Under the pieces are notes generated by a model that worked only from the letters and a program-made list of their open reading frames with translations, was not told where the DNA came from and did not search any database. Positions 11,420-23,472 of a DNA stretch of 64,000 nt are shown in pieces; within the stretch, counting starts at the first letter, position 1; each line of letters starts with the position of its first letter. The stretch covers positions 30,991,970 through 31,055,969 of the forward strand of contig NC_068937.1 in NCBI RefSeq assembly GCF_016801865.2. Direction: 5' to 3'. The DNA comes from Culex pipiens pallens. Its lineage: Eukaryota; Arthropoda; Insecta; Diptera; Culicidae. The translations under genes were made by a program, and so were the position numbers.

Positions 11420-12834
11420 CAGGGCTGCGGAGTCGGGACATATTTCAAGCGACTCTGACTCCGACTCCGACTCCGGCTTTCTGAGTTAAGCCGACTCCGA
11501 CTCCGACTCCGGCTCCGGCTTTCCACAAATTGTTGACTCCGGCTCCGACTCCGACTCCGGCCTACCAACTCTAGCCGACTCCGACTCCGACTCCAGCTTT
11601 CCAAAATTTGTTGACTCCGGCTCCGACTCCGACTCCGACACCTAATCTGTATTTTAAATATTAAAAAAAATGCATTTTCAGCACAACAATTTTCTGAGTA
11701 AATTTGAATTTTGTTGTTTGAAAAATTGGAACATTTTATTTAACTACTTTAAATTAAAATTATTCTTTTAAGTAAATAAGCTAGCTACACTTATTTTCAA
11801 TTGTATTTATTCAGCAAGTTTTCATTTACTGAAAATTTCAGTAGTGCAGATTTCAGTAAATTTAGCTGAATTCAGTAATGAGAAATTGGTGTGCAGTAAC
11901 TATCAAAGATACCCTGGTTTTGAAAGAAAACAATTTCCAAAGTTACTTTTTTTTAAAGCTTTTTTGAATTTATTTAAGAAGACGTACATGGACATTGTGT
12001 GATCCAGCCCAGTACACACTTTAAACATACAAATCATGAGAAAATTCTAATATTTGAAAAATAAATTAAATTATATCAATTATATCACCCCGATTTAAGG
12101 CATTAAAAAAATAAACTTGTTCAACGATATTATTTAAGGATCAAAAATTTAAGAGTTTTGTCGAGAAATTGTAAACATTGGGGTAATCGATATATCTAAT
12201 AAATTTAATGACTCGTATATGCAAAGTTGCATATGCGAGGCATAAGAGCGCCGGTTTAACTGTATTTCAAAATTAGTTGCAACTTATTTTCGATATTTTT
12301 TGTCAGCTTGAAATGTTTTCAGCACGACACTTTGATTTGTTTTTATTTACATACAGAATGAGCATGTTGCGTTCCAAGTAGAAGATTGATATAATAGTTG
12401 ATAATGTTTTAAAAACATAATTATTTTTGTTAAATACTGATAGTGAGCTTTCCAATCACAATAAAAATGCTTCGAAAACATCATGGTATCTGATAAATAT
12501 CTTAAACCAAAAAATAAATTAAACAAAAAAATTTCAACGCAGTGCACGCAATTTAATAAATAAATTTAAAATATAAAATAAATGGGAATTAACCTGAATT
12601 ATAACAAATATTGAACAATAAATAAGTTCGTAAATTATAATAAACTTTTTGACAACTCCTACTCCAGCTCCGAATCCGGGTCTTTCAGAAATTTACGACT
12701 CCGGCTCCAACTCCGACTCCAGCTATTAGAGTTTTGAGGACTCCGACTCCGACTCCGACTCCAGGTCCCTAAAAAGACCCGACTCCACCGACTCCGGCTC
12801 CGGCTCCGACTCCGACTCCGACTCCACAGCCCTG
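11420..12834. mobile_element. hAT-type MITE with (ACTCCG)n ends
   Basis: The element starts CAGGGCTGCGGAGTCGG and ends GACTCCACAGCCCTG. It is flanked by the perfect 8-base duplication ATTGCAAT (11412-11419 and 12835-12842). An 8-base duplication with CAGGG-type ends is diagnostic of the hAT superfamily. Both subterminal regions (11440-11640 and 12655-12830) are arrays of ACTCCG/GGCTCC hexamers. The middle is AT-rich and non-coding. Serine/arginine-rich open frames over the hexamers are artefacts. A degenerate relative lies at 21345-21564. Confidence 0.92.
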
Positions 12835-12842
12835 ATTGCAAT

Positions 12843-13925
12843 ATGGGTATCAAATGATCGTGTTTTTGTCAAACATTTCGAATGTTAACATTTTTTTTAA
12901 TACTGAAAATTTTCACAAAGCTACGTATTTTCGAAAAAAAAACTCAAAATTTCAGTTTTTTGCAATATTGGTATCAATTGATTGGGATTTTTTTGTACAT
13001 TTGAAATGTAATTAAATTTTTATTTAAATACTCGAAATTTTCAAAACCTCAGTATTTTCGGAAAAAACACTCAAAGTTTATTTTTTTTTGTAATATGGAT
13101 ATCTTATGATCGAGACTTTTTCATTATTTAAAATGCAATAACAACATTTTTTGAAAATGCTTAAAATTTTTACAAAACTACATATTTTCGAAAAAAATAC
13201 TCAAAAATTCAGTTTGGTAACAAATGATTTGATTTTTTTTTCGGACACTTCGAATATTTTTTTTTTCAATTTTGAAATTTTCCATATTTTTTCGAAAATA
13301 TTTAGTTGTGTGATTTTTTTTAGTATTTTCAAAAAAATGTGTTAAAACTTTCGAAATGTATGAAAAATTCCGATCGTTTGATATGCATATTGTAAAAAAA
13401 ATGATATTTTGAGTGTTTTTTTTTTTTCAAAAATGTGTAGTTTTGTGAAAATTAAATCCGATCATTTTTTGTTACAACTTTCAAAATGTATGAATAAATC
13501 CCGATCGTTTGATATGCATATTGTAAAACAAATAAATTTTGAGTAATTTTTCTAAAATTTGTTTTGTAAAATTTTTAGTATTTTCAAAACTTTGTGTTAT
13601 AGCTTTCGAAATGTTTGAAAAAATCCCTCCATATTGTGAAAAACTAAAATTTTGAGTTTTTTTTTCATAAATACGTAGATTTGTGAAAAAAATTAGTACT
13701 TTCAAAAAAAATATTACATTCGACATGTCTGAAAATCCCGATCATTTGATGCCAATACTGCAATAAAAATAATTTTGAATATGTTTTCGAGAAACTTTGC
13801 ATTCTCAAAATACAAATACGTATTTTTGTGAAAATTTTCATGTTATTATAAGTGCAGTTGATTGCTGACATCATCCCGATTCTCAAACACTACAATTTTT
13901 TGATGTTAGTATGATTTTTCATACG
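12843..13925. repeat. Head-to-head satellite arrays within element A
   Basis: Forward units with GGTATCAA(A/T)TGAT near 12848, 12970, 13094 and 13216 repeat every ~122-124 bases. From about 13350 the same unit runs in reverse (CCGATCRTTTGATATGCATATTG near 13371, 13500, 13624 and 13737). Each unit pairs an ATTTTCGAAAA-type hairpin word with the GATATC/GTATCAA word. The unit is closely similar in layout to the arrays at 62530-63660. Confidence 0.75.
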
Positions 13926-13937
13926 TTTATAACCAAT

Positions 13938-15585
13938 GCACAGTGGGTAAAAACGGGTGAAAAAACGGATCTTTTGATGCCGTCAGTTTCTGCCTGTCAA
14001 AAGTATCATTTGTAATGTAAAAAATTACGAGGAATCGATTGGTGGTACTCTCATTAGCGGCAAATGACGAGAAGTGGTCCATTTTACCACATTTTGCCTT
14101 TTTAGGGTGTTTTTCTTGAATATCTTCAACTGCCGTAGTTTGCCGCACTTCTAAAGTATCTTATTTTATGTAAAAAATCACGAGAAATCGATTGGTGACA
14201 CTCTCAATAGCGGCAAATGACGGCAAGGGCCCATTTTGCCCCATTTACCCCTTATGTATGTGTTTTTAATTAGTATATTGAATTACTTTAGTTTTCTGCA
14301 GTTTTAAAGTATGTTATTTTACGTAGAAAATCGCGAGGAATCGATTTGTGACATTTTCATTGGCGGCAAATGACAGCATGGGCTGATTTTGCCCCAGTTA
14401 CCCCATTGTATGTGTTTTTCGCCAATATCTCTAATTGCCGTTGTTTTTACACTTTGAAAGCATACTATTTTATGTAAAGAATCACGAGAAATCGATTGGT
14501 GGCACTCTCATTGGTGGCAAATGACGGCAATAGTCCATTTTGCCTCGGCTAACCCCTTTCTAATGTGTTTTTCGAAAATACCTTGAAATTATATTATTTC
14601 TTACAGTTTCAACATATATTATTTAATGTAGAAAATCGCGAGGAATCGATTGGTGGTATTCTCATAAGCGACAAACGACGGCAAAGGCTCGTTTTGCCCC
14701 ATTTACCCCATTTTATGTATTTTCTTTAATATCTTAAATTGCCGTGGTTTTCCAAACTCTAAATAAATGTTATTTTATGCAGAAAATCACGAGGAATCGA
14801 TTAAGAGCACTCTGAATTGCGGCAAATTGCAAAAAGGGCCCATTTTATCCCAGTTACTCCCTCTTGAGATGTTTTTCGTAAATATCTTGAACGTACTGTG
14901 CATTCTACAGTAACATTCTTGCAAACTGTATTGGAAATCACGACACGTTTAATATATTGACTAAAAACACATGAAATGGGCAAATTAGGCCATTGTCGCC
15001 ATTTGCCGCTAATAAGAGTGTTCTAAATCGATTCCTAGTGATTTTCTGCATAAAATAACATTTATTTAAAGTTTGGAAAACCACGGCAATTCAAGATATT
15101 AAAGAAAATACATAAAATGGGGTAAATGGGGCAAAACGAGCCTTTGCCGTCGTTTTCCGTTTATAAGAACATCACCAATCGATTCCTCGTGATTTTCTAC
15201 ATAAAATAATATACGTTGAAACTGTAAGAAATAATGTAATTTCAAGATATTTACGAAAAACATATTAAAAGGGGTTAAATGGGGCAAAATGGGCCCTTGC
15301 CGTAATTTGCCACCAATGAGAGTGTCACCAATCGATTTCTCGTGATTTTTTACATAAAATAAGATACTTTAGAAGTGCGACAAACTACGGCAGTTGAAGA
15401 TATTCAAGAAAAACACCCTAAAAAGGCAAAATGGGGTAAAATGGACCACTTCTCGTCATTTGCCGCTAATGAGAGTACCACCAATCGATTTCTTGTAATT
15501 TTTTACATTAAAAATGATACTTTTGACAGGCAGAAACTGACGGCATCAAAAGATCCGTTTTTTCACCCGTTTTTGCCCACTGTGC
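13938..15585. mobile_element. Palindromic element B with internal tandem repeats
   Basis: Terminal inverted repeats GCACAGTGGG and CCCACTGTGC flank 1648 bases. AAT on both sides (13935-13937, 15586-15588) fits a 3-base target duplication, and removing the element restores the right arm of element A. Each arm (about 820 bases) carries four or five ~145-150-base units with the words AATCACGAG(G/A)AATCGATTGG, GCGGCAAATGACGGCAA and GGGCCCATTTTGCCCC. The right arm is the reverse complement of the left, so the whole element can fold into one long hairpin. No coding capacity. Confidence 0.88.
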
Positions 15586-15624
15586 AATGTCTCCCATATA
15601 GCCAAAATCCCATAAACTCTGTGC

Positions 15625-16599
15625 TTCTGTTAAGTACTGGGCCGTGCTAAACCGAGGCAGCTGAACGAATCAAAACCGGGGCAGTACTCAGAAACATACG
15701 GTATTTTATACAAATTCTAGTGTTATCTGTTTCAAATTCCATGTCATTTGTAACCAGAATGCAGAACATGAAACACTTATGATTTGTATTTTTTAAGTTA
15801 GATTGAACGTCTGAGAAACTTAAATTCGAACTAGTTCAAACATCCAAAAAATAAAAACTAATCATTTGATTTCCATGAAAATAAATTATTCTGGATCAGC
15901 TTTGAATTTGCTGAGTGGTTTGGGGCTATAAATGTGGTTTAAAAATAATAAATAAATCATTTTCCATGGTTTCAAAAAAAAAGATAAAAAAGGTGAAGAA
16001 CATTTGAATTGTGGAATACTTGGGACATGCAAATCAATAATAAAAACATGTTTCTTTGTCAAAAAAAGAAAGCTATAAACACTCCCATTTGCTCTACTAA
16101 TATAAAAGTGATGAAAGGTGTTCTGGTCATGTGCTTGTTGTCAGAGTAAAAGCGAAGCAAAATAAGTGATGTTTTCGTGGCCCATAATTTGAGCGCTACC
16201 GTGCACGGTGAAACTAATCGAAATGGATGACGAAGTACTTCTGGAAATGCGTAGCGGATGATGGTGATCGATCAATTCGAACAAATTTTGTGCCCTGGAA
16301 ATATTCAGTGTCATTATGCCGATGGGATGTGACATAGTTAGGGTTAATAGTGGACTTTCTTTTATTTTGATTGTTTAGCTTCAACTTTGTTATGATTGCC
16401 TTGCCTTGTGTTTTTCACAGCTTGCTGTTTTTGTTTATGGGACATTTATGCGGACATGGGCAGTAAGAAATTTGTGATATTTTTTGCTTCAAAAGTTTTA
16501 AGGTTATACTTTAAATTGAAAATTTCGAAATTCCGTTTCTTAGTCCCTTCAAAATATTTTAATTAAATTTGAAATAGTTTTATATTATAAACAACATAC
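15625..16599. other. AT-rich DNA, no gene seen
   Basis: No repeat end or supported gene. A 64-codon ATG frame on the minus strand (16335-16141) has no supporting features. Confidence 0.5.
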
Positions 16600-17700
16600 A
16601 GATAGCAGTTTCGGCAAGGTCAGTTAGTTAGTCACCCCCAACTCACACACACTCAGTCACACTAATTGCTCTAAAATGGGCTCAATTTAATCATCATTAG
16701 CGAAATCAACAGCAGCGCCGCAAACAAAAAGACTCGTGACACGTCGACGCTCGCCACCATCACCAAACCGAAGAAATCAAACAGTTCATTAATTTCACCA
16801 ATTTAAACAATTTTCCAACCACACACACGCGGCCCCACATGGCCGCCATTGACCAATTACTACAGCTCGTTCGCTCGTGTGCCAGTGCCGCGTTTGTAAC
16901 ACGATTCGCGAGTAATTTTCGCTAGGAAATTGAACACAAAAGTAAATAAACTTGTAAACAAACTTGACAACTGTATCAATTTTCACGTTACCTGAGAAGA
17001 CCACCTCGCTCGCTGCGCAAGTTTGAGGTTAGGTTCGGAAAACCCAGCCACTTGACATTTGTCGGTACCGCATGGTGGCGCTGCTGTCAACCGGAGCGAT
17101 CTTACGTGACGCATTAATCGCGATCATCGCGCACTAATCGCGCGGTATTGACAGTAAGAGGCAATATGGCGGCGCTGCGACGCACGATGACAGCTATAGG
17201 GTGACACGCAACCTGAACCTCAGTTGGCGGCGGCGGCGGCGGCGTCGACGGTCACTTGGATCGATATCAGGTGCATTGGAACAGGGCAGGTGTAACCAGC
17301 AAGCGTGTTGGTAACAGTGGTTTCGGTATTAGGTCCAAATTAGGGCACCAGAGGCAATGTAGCAATAGTGGTACCCTTAAGTGATTGTTAGGTGTTTATA
17401 CAACAACAAATTGTATTTTGTAGTTCAGAAAAGCTCTGGGTTTTTTTTTTCGTACGGCACGAAGAGGGTCGATATGGGTTTGCGCGTTGTTACTCAACAC
17501 CTTTGCGTGGTCTAATAAGGAATCTGGTGGTTGGTACGGATTGTGGTGTTTACATTGCAGGGGAATGTACCTTTTTTAACTTGATGTACATAAGAGCATC
17601 GCCACCGTTGTTGTGGTCAGTGCATGCAAAAAATGGAGGGTCTTGAATTCGATGGATTTGCCAACCGCGTTCTTACACGTGTAGGGACAACTTTAGCAAG
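16600..17700. promoter_or_regulatory. Unique GC-richer island, promoter-like
   Basis: GC content rises sharply, CpG-rich words recur (ATCGCGATCATCGCGCACTA), and a (GGC)6 microsatellite lies at 17226-17244 just after a CCTCAGTTGG initiator-like word. On the minus strand a good donor (CTTCTCAG/GTAACGTG, near 16994) follows a leader-like stretch with a Kozak-perfect but very short frame (GCCACCATG, 14 codons). This looks like promoter and leader DNA of an unidentified gene; the direction is uncertain. Confidence 0.3.
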
Positions 17701-18929
17701 CTTCATGAACAAGTTATTTTTTTCTTTAAATCAATTTGGTTCATGTGAATCATGTTATTTTAATGGTAAAAATGTACGTATTAACTCGTCAATTTAGTAA
17801 CTGTTAGTGTTTTTGTTGTTTTTGTTAAGTCTGCTTGTGAACTTGCCCAAAACTAACATTGAAATAAGAGTAAATATTCAGCAATAAAGCATTTGAACTG
17901 TTAAACTCTATGGTCTGTAGATTATAGCCATCAACTAAGCAAATTTATTCCAGGGTTGGAAATTGCATGCTGAACTAAGTACACTGTTTTTAAGCCCTAG
18001 GCATTTTAGCTTAGAGGTTTTTGAAAAATGTTCAATTTAGTCATTTTAATAAATCTTTTTTTTTGGTTGATCGAACTACTGTTGTGAGAGATATAGTCTC
18101 TTATAGTTGACCCTTATTTTTCAACTCAAGACATGTCGGAAACATTTGCTGGAGCAACACGAGAAAAGGGCGAATTTTGACAAATTGAAATAAAGCCTCA
18201 AATTTCAAAATATCCAGAATATGTCTTTTAAGATGATTCTAAAATGTATTTGTTTTTATTGGAAAGGCCAGAAATCGAACCAATAAAATCCGAGATGTCA
18301 CGAGTTGAAAATTAGGGGCTAATTAGATAAAGTATTAGCTCAGCTTGGGCTCGACAACCAGCAGTCCGATCAACTTGGTCAAAAATCAAAGAAAGTGTGA
18401 GAAATTTTCAGAGTTTTCCAATATATTTTTTTATTGCAAGAGTGCTTTTGGTTCTAGAGTCTTTTTTTAATTACAAAAAAAAATTAAAACTTCATACAAA
18501 ACTGACAATGAGCAACAAAAAAAGAGGCATTTACGAATGCAAATTTGATTTTGCACCATAAAAATGATTTGTGTAATTTGATTTGAAAATAATTTATATA
18601 TTTATTCAAAAAAATCAAATTTTTCAAAACAAATATCTCCTGTAATTAATTTTGGTTTATCCAAATTTAAGCGATAAAGATGCCTGCTTACGCCATTAAA
18701 AAATCAAAAATGAAAATAAAAGCGTTTTTTTTTGTTGGGAATTCAACTGTGTACTGTGTAACCGTCGCACTATGGGTTATCTCCATACAAACAGGCGGCC
18801 AAATTATTTTTTTGCTTTTTAAATGTTTTTTCATACAAATTTGGGTAATTGTATGGTATTGAAATGATATACGTCGATTTTTATGACTTTTCATGTTTTT
18901 CAATAGTGGATTGTTTATAATAAATAGTC
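17701..18929. other. AT-rich DNA, no gene seen
   Basis: No supported feature. A segment near 18760-18790 (CCGTCGCACTATGG) resembles text near 23443-23458 in inverse orientation and is probably another degraded dispersed repeat. Confidence 0.5.
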
Positions 18930-20214
18930 TTTTCAAACATTTCCAAGTGCAAAAGGATTCGATCGTAGCAATCGGTGCGCGCGGGCGCGATAAGTTTTTG
19001 CTGCGTCAAGTTTTTGCGTTTTTCTTCAATTTTAAGATTTCGGTGGAATTTCACGGTTATTTTTAGTTTCAAACCGAGTGTTACAAAGAAAGGGTTATTT
19101 TGTGAGAGTGGTGTTCCGTGTGAGTCGGTGGTTTTTAGAGTCAAAACGGAGGTTTTGGCATCTTTTCCGGGATCATCGCCGAGCCCTGTTTTGCGACAAG
19201 ATGGTCGTTTCTTCTGGTTTAAAAAGTCATTCTGACGGTTTGTGAATGATCCGGAACTCGTTGTGCGTCAGGTGAAATTGAAGAAAGTTGCTTCATCCGC
19301 GCCGTGAGTCCCAAACCTCCGGCCATTTTGTCGTCGTGTTCGAGACAAGATCATCAATCGGGTGAATGCCGGGTGAAGACTGATCGATCGGATCTCTAAG
19401 AAGACCCACCGGAAGCTGTCCAACATGCCAAAACTGATTGATGCTGCCTGAAAAACAACACGAGAAACGGCGGGAACAGTGCTCGGAACAGAAGAGCAAC
19501 TCAAGAATGAAGCATTCGTGGATATTCAAAGATGGACTTGGAAAAACTTGGACTGCAAGAATAAAATGCCCATCTGGATGCGAAGAATTCGTAATTTGGT
19601 GAAAGCTTTCCTTTTTATTACAAAAGAACACTTTCATTTACACACACATATTGACAATTCATTAAAGACAACCAAGCCAACCTTATTATATACGCGGTAG
19701 GGTGTTCCCTTGGTCGTTCGCTGTGAGTTGTGGATTGCCTGCTTCTCTAATGAAGGTTCGACTGAGGGGGCATGCTTATTAATTTCTCGTCGCTCCATAC
19801 CCTCAGTGACGTGATGGGAGCAAGGGCGTCTATGCGAAGTGTCCCTACACCCCGGGCAGACGCTAATAACAAAATTAATAATATTTCAATAACAAATCCT
19901 GTTAAAATAACAAAAAGTGTTATTATTTTATCCTGAAGTTCAACTTCAAGAAGAAAAAATAATAACAGTTTCTGATAAAATAACAAAATTTGGAATTGAA
20001 GTGATATTATATTGAAAATGTTTAATAACACGCTAATAAGAGGAATTGTTATACATTTCAAAAACTCTCCTAATAACAAAATTTGTTATTCGTTCGTTCG
20101 TTACTGACTTAGAAATAAAATTACCATAAATCGCACAAATGGAAAAGTTTCTAAGTGTCCATAACACAATCTGTTATTATTTTTTCTTTTGTTAAATATG
20201 TTAAGATCTTTGGG

Positions 20215-21295
20215 ATAATTTTGTCTAATTCCATCGGGGCCATTATTTTGGCCATGAAATGGGGTCCTTAAGCTAAAATTATTCTAACAAGTTGAAATTT
20301 TGGAAGTTGATTTTTTTAATTATTTGATATACCCCCTAAAGGACTTTGCTAAAATTGGCTAGAAATATAATTTTGTCCAATTTCGTCAGGGTCATTATTT
20401 TGGTCATGAAATGGGGTCCTTAAGCTAAAATTATTCTGAAAAGTTAAAATTTTGAAATTTTATTTTTTTTTAATTATTTGATATATCCCCTAAAGGACTT
20501 TGTTTAAAATGGTTAGAACTATGGGATAGTTTTGACCAATTTCGTCAGGGTCATTATTTTGGCCATGAAATAGGGTCCTTAAGCTAAAATTATTCTATAA
20601 AGTTGAAATTGGGGAAGTTGATTTTTTTTAATTATTTGATATACCCCCTAAGGGACTTTGCTAAAATTGGCTAGAAATATGGGATAATTTTGACCAATTT
20701 CGTCAGGGTCATTATTTTAGCCATGAAATGGGGTCCTTAAGCTAAAATTATTCTGGAAAGTTAAAATTTTGAAAGTTGATTTTTTATAATTATTTGATAT
20801 ACCCCCTAAAGGACTTTGTTTAAAATGGTTAGAACTATGGGATAATTTTGAACAATTTCATCAGGGTCATTATTTTGGCCATGAAATGGGGTCCTTAAGC
20901 TAAAATTATTCTAAAAAGTTGAAATTTTGGAAGTTGATTTTTTATAATTATTTGATATACCCCCTAAAGGACTTTGTTTAAAATGGTTAGAACTATGGGA
21001 TAATTTTGACCAATTTCGTCGGGGTCATTATTTTGGCCATGAAATGGGGTCCTTAAGCTAAAATTATTCTAAAAAGTTGAAATTTTGGAAGTTGATTTTT
21101 TTAATTATTTGATATACCCCCTAAGGGACTTTGCTAAAATTGGCTAGAACTATGGGATAATTTTGACCAATTTCGTCGGGGTCATTTATTTCACCATGAA
21201 ATGGGGTTTCAAGCTGAAATTAATCCGATAAAATTAACTTTTGAGAGTTCATTTTTTTTTAAATTTTGTTATATTCCCTAAAGGAATTGATTTAT
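20215..21295 (+). repeat. Seven tandem copies, ~157-base unit
   Basis: The phrase TTTTGACCAATTTCGTCRGG recurs near 20219, 20371, 20530, 20689, 20845, 21004 and 21160, spaced 152-159 bases. Each unit also holds ATGAAATGGGGTCCTTAAGC and TTATTTGATATACCCCCTAA. Copies 2 to 6 are highly similar, the edge copies more diverged, as expected for unequal exchange. Confidence 0.93.
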
Positions 21296-21344
21296 TTATT
21301 GAGAATTTTTGAAGTGTGAATAACAAAAACTGTTATTATTTTCA

Positions 21345-21564
21345 CAGAGCCAGGAAGTCGGAGCTGACGTTGAAGTTCGAGCTGGAGTGAGATTTCGGAG
21401 ACTGCATCGGATTCATCAAATTTTCAGCAACTTTTACTTGGAGTCGGAATCTGTGAAGTCGGGTATTTTTGGAGAGCTGAACGTCATATCCTGCATCCAG
21501 AGTCGGAGTTGTCTTCAAAGTATGGATTCAAAGTCGCTTGGAGGTACCCGACTCTGCAGCCCTG
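21345..21564. mobile_element. Degenerate CAGGGCTG hAT MITE relative
   Basis: It ends GACTCTGCAGCCCTG and starts CAGAGCCAGGAAGTCGG, resembling the ends of the element at 11420-12834, with GGAGTCGGA words inside. The flanking 8-mers do not match, so the duplication is lost or the left end is rearranged. Confidence 0.55.
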
Positions 21565-22155
21565 ACTAGTACAGATGAGTTATGGCAACTGCAGGTTTAT
21601 TTGCAAATTACAAATAAACCAAAACAATAACTTTTCTTGTTATGGAGACATACCAGTTCAATAACATTTTTTGTTATTATGCTGCTCCACCTCTCCGCAC
21701 AAAATAACAAATCTTGTTATTCCTTCATGATTCCTTCTGTGTTATTGGTTTGTTATTGCAATAACAACATAATAACAGTTTAAGTTATTTTTCGAACAAA
21801 TCTTTGTTATTGATTTTTGTTATTTTAACAACTAATCCGATCATTCCAATAACATATTTCGATCTTCTCACAATATCAAAAACTGACCTTCCCAAGTTAT
21901 TTCCGTCTGTTCGGGACCCGCTACAAATTTCCGGCGCTTGGGAAGGGAAGCGGGAAACCATTTTGATCTATGCGCCGGTATTTGTATCATTAAAATTCGT
22001 GCAAAAAAACTTATGCACGTGGGTGTACAGATTACGGAGTAAAAGATGATCGAATTGTTCACCTAGCGCTCACATGTGTTTCAGGACCAAGTTGCCTGCG
22101 GGTATGGGGATCATACATACATACATACATTTTCAAACATTTCCAAGTGCAAAAG

Positions 22156-23464
22156 AATTGCGTATATATTTTATTGCAAGTTTATATTATTAAATTATGG
22201 ATAAGCTAATACATCCCCACTTTAAGGACACAACCCCTCCCTCCACTTTCTTTCACCCCCCCCCCCTCCCCTCCTCCCCTTCAACAAAATTTTGTTAAGC
22301 GTAATAAATCCATTTTAAGTCAAATATTTATTATTTACTGCTGTGTGTTTCTTTTTGTGAGTCCATGCCATATAACTTGAGACCCACCGCCCTCACCCTT
22401 ACGGGCATAAATTGCGAAAATTTTAATTGTTAAATCAAATAACAGAAAAATTAATTTCATTCAAAATATTAATTATAAATTAAAACAATAAAATACAAAA
22501 CATATTCTTACTAATCCTAATGTTCTTGTTCATGAAAATTCATTTGATTATAGAGTTTCTGACGGCTTCAGGATATGTTAAAGGTACTTTAATGATGTTT
22601 TGTACTAACCAACATAGAATTTAAATGTGGATCAGTTTCATGGATTGATCGCAGATATTCATCATGCTAAGTCAATATTTTGCTGAATACTTTTTTCGGT
22701 ATCAAACTGAGATTCTCCAGTTTCGCTTGAGAAACTTCGGTACGAATACCTTATTTTGACTAAGGTACTCAATTTTAAATGTAGGCAACAGAAAATTCCA
22801 ATAAAGTCATTTCGAACTTCTTGAAACCAGGTATTGATGTTTGAAGCGACGATGCCCACGAAGTAGGTAGCAAAGCGAGTGAAATAAACGGGCGCATATG
22901 TAGATTGCAGCAAATTTTGATAAAACGTAAATGTTCAAAATGGCATATCTCCGAAAACGCAAAAAATCGCAGGCTGGAAATTTCAGCAATGTTAGATTAT
23001 GATCCAATCTTTCAAGTGATCTTAGTTTCATGTTTAGCATCGGTTAGCAAAAAAGTACTCGATTAACAAACACAAAAAAATAAGTTTTGTCAAAAAAAAT
23101 GCTCCAGTTATTCGATGAAAGCTTCAGTTTTTGGTTTGGAAACAACATTTTATCTATTAATAGTTTCAAAGCTTAGCTCATTACCTTTCAAACGATGTAT
23201 AATTGTCCTAATAAAATATTTAAATTGGCTGAGCTATGTTAAAATTAAACAATCAGCCTTTTTTACGAAAAACGCTTGCTTTTTACTCAATTTTTTGACT
23301 TTCAGCTTTCGTATCTCCGTAATGAACAAACTTAGAGCTTTGAAAATTTGGATTTTTCTTAGTTAGAATGTTTACTTTCGAGAAAAAAATACCAAAAAAT
23401 ATTTGGAGAAGGTCACTTTTTAAAAACTTGGCCACCCAATGTACCATAGTGCGTCGGTGTAACT
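22156..23464. other. Intergenic DNA with C-rich tract and old repeats
   Basis: A pyrimidine tract with a run of about 12 C lies near 22250-22285. Sequence around 22920-23460 reads like an old dispersed repeat that became the target of the hAT insertion at 23473. No gene is supported. Confidence 0.5.
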
Positions 23465-23472
23465 GTATGTTC

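Larger units (their letters stand above)
11200..15624. mobile_element. Palindromic element A (composite, twice interrupted)
   Basis: The ends GCACAGAG..GGGATTTTGGCTATAT (11200) and its complement (ending 15624) are inverted. When the hAT MITE (11420-12834) and element B (13938-15585) are removed, the two arms align over their outer ~250 bases. For example, GGAGAGATTG-GCTTTAATCG on the left aligns with GGAGACATTG-GTTATAAACG on the right, and ...CATCAAAAAA...GGGATGATG aligns on both. The interior is a set of ~125-base satellite units pointing toward each other. Reconstructed length without insertions is about 1.36 kb. There is no coding capacity, and the superfamily is not determined. Confidence 0.8.
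19851..21915. mobile_element. ATAAC-rich MITE, copy 3, expanded to 2.1 kb
   Basis: It starts CCCGGGCAGACG and ends CGTCTGTTCGGG, the termini of the ATAAC family, with a possible AC duplication (19849-19850, 21916-21917). The outer 360 and 340 bases are typical ATAAC/GTTAT text. The centre has been replaced or expanded by a seven-copy tandem array and a fragment of the CAGGGCTG hAT MITE. It is nested in the retroposon at 18956-22130. Confidence 0.82.
18956..22130 (+). mobile_element. Retroposon flanked by 26-base direct repeats
   Basis: The same 26 bases (TTTTCAAACATTTCCAAGTG then CAAAAG) stand at 18930-18955 and 22130-22155. The inserted DNA starts with GC-rich leader-like sequence (GTGCGCGCGGGCGCG) and ends in a (CATA)n tail at 22112-22130. 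A long duplication plus a 3' simple-repeat tail indicates target-primed reverse transcription by a non-LTR machinery. Taking out the ATAAC element nested at 19851-21915 leaves about 1.1 kb. No reverse transcriptase is present, so this is a non-autonomous or internally deleted copy. The clade is not determined; (CATA)-type tails suggest an RTE-like partner. Confidence 0.75.

Noticed and set aside
11419..12853. Serine/arginine-repeat open frames
   Set aside because: They are translations of the (ACTCCG)n hexamer arrays at the ends of the hAT MITE.
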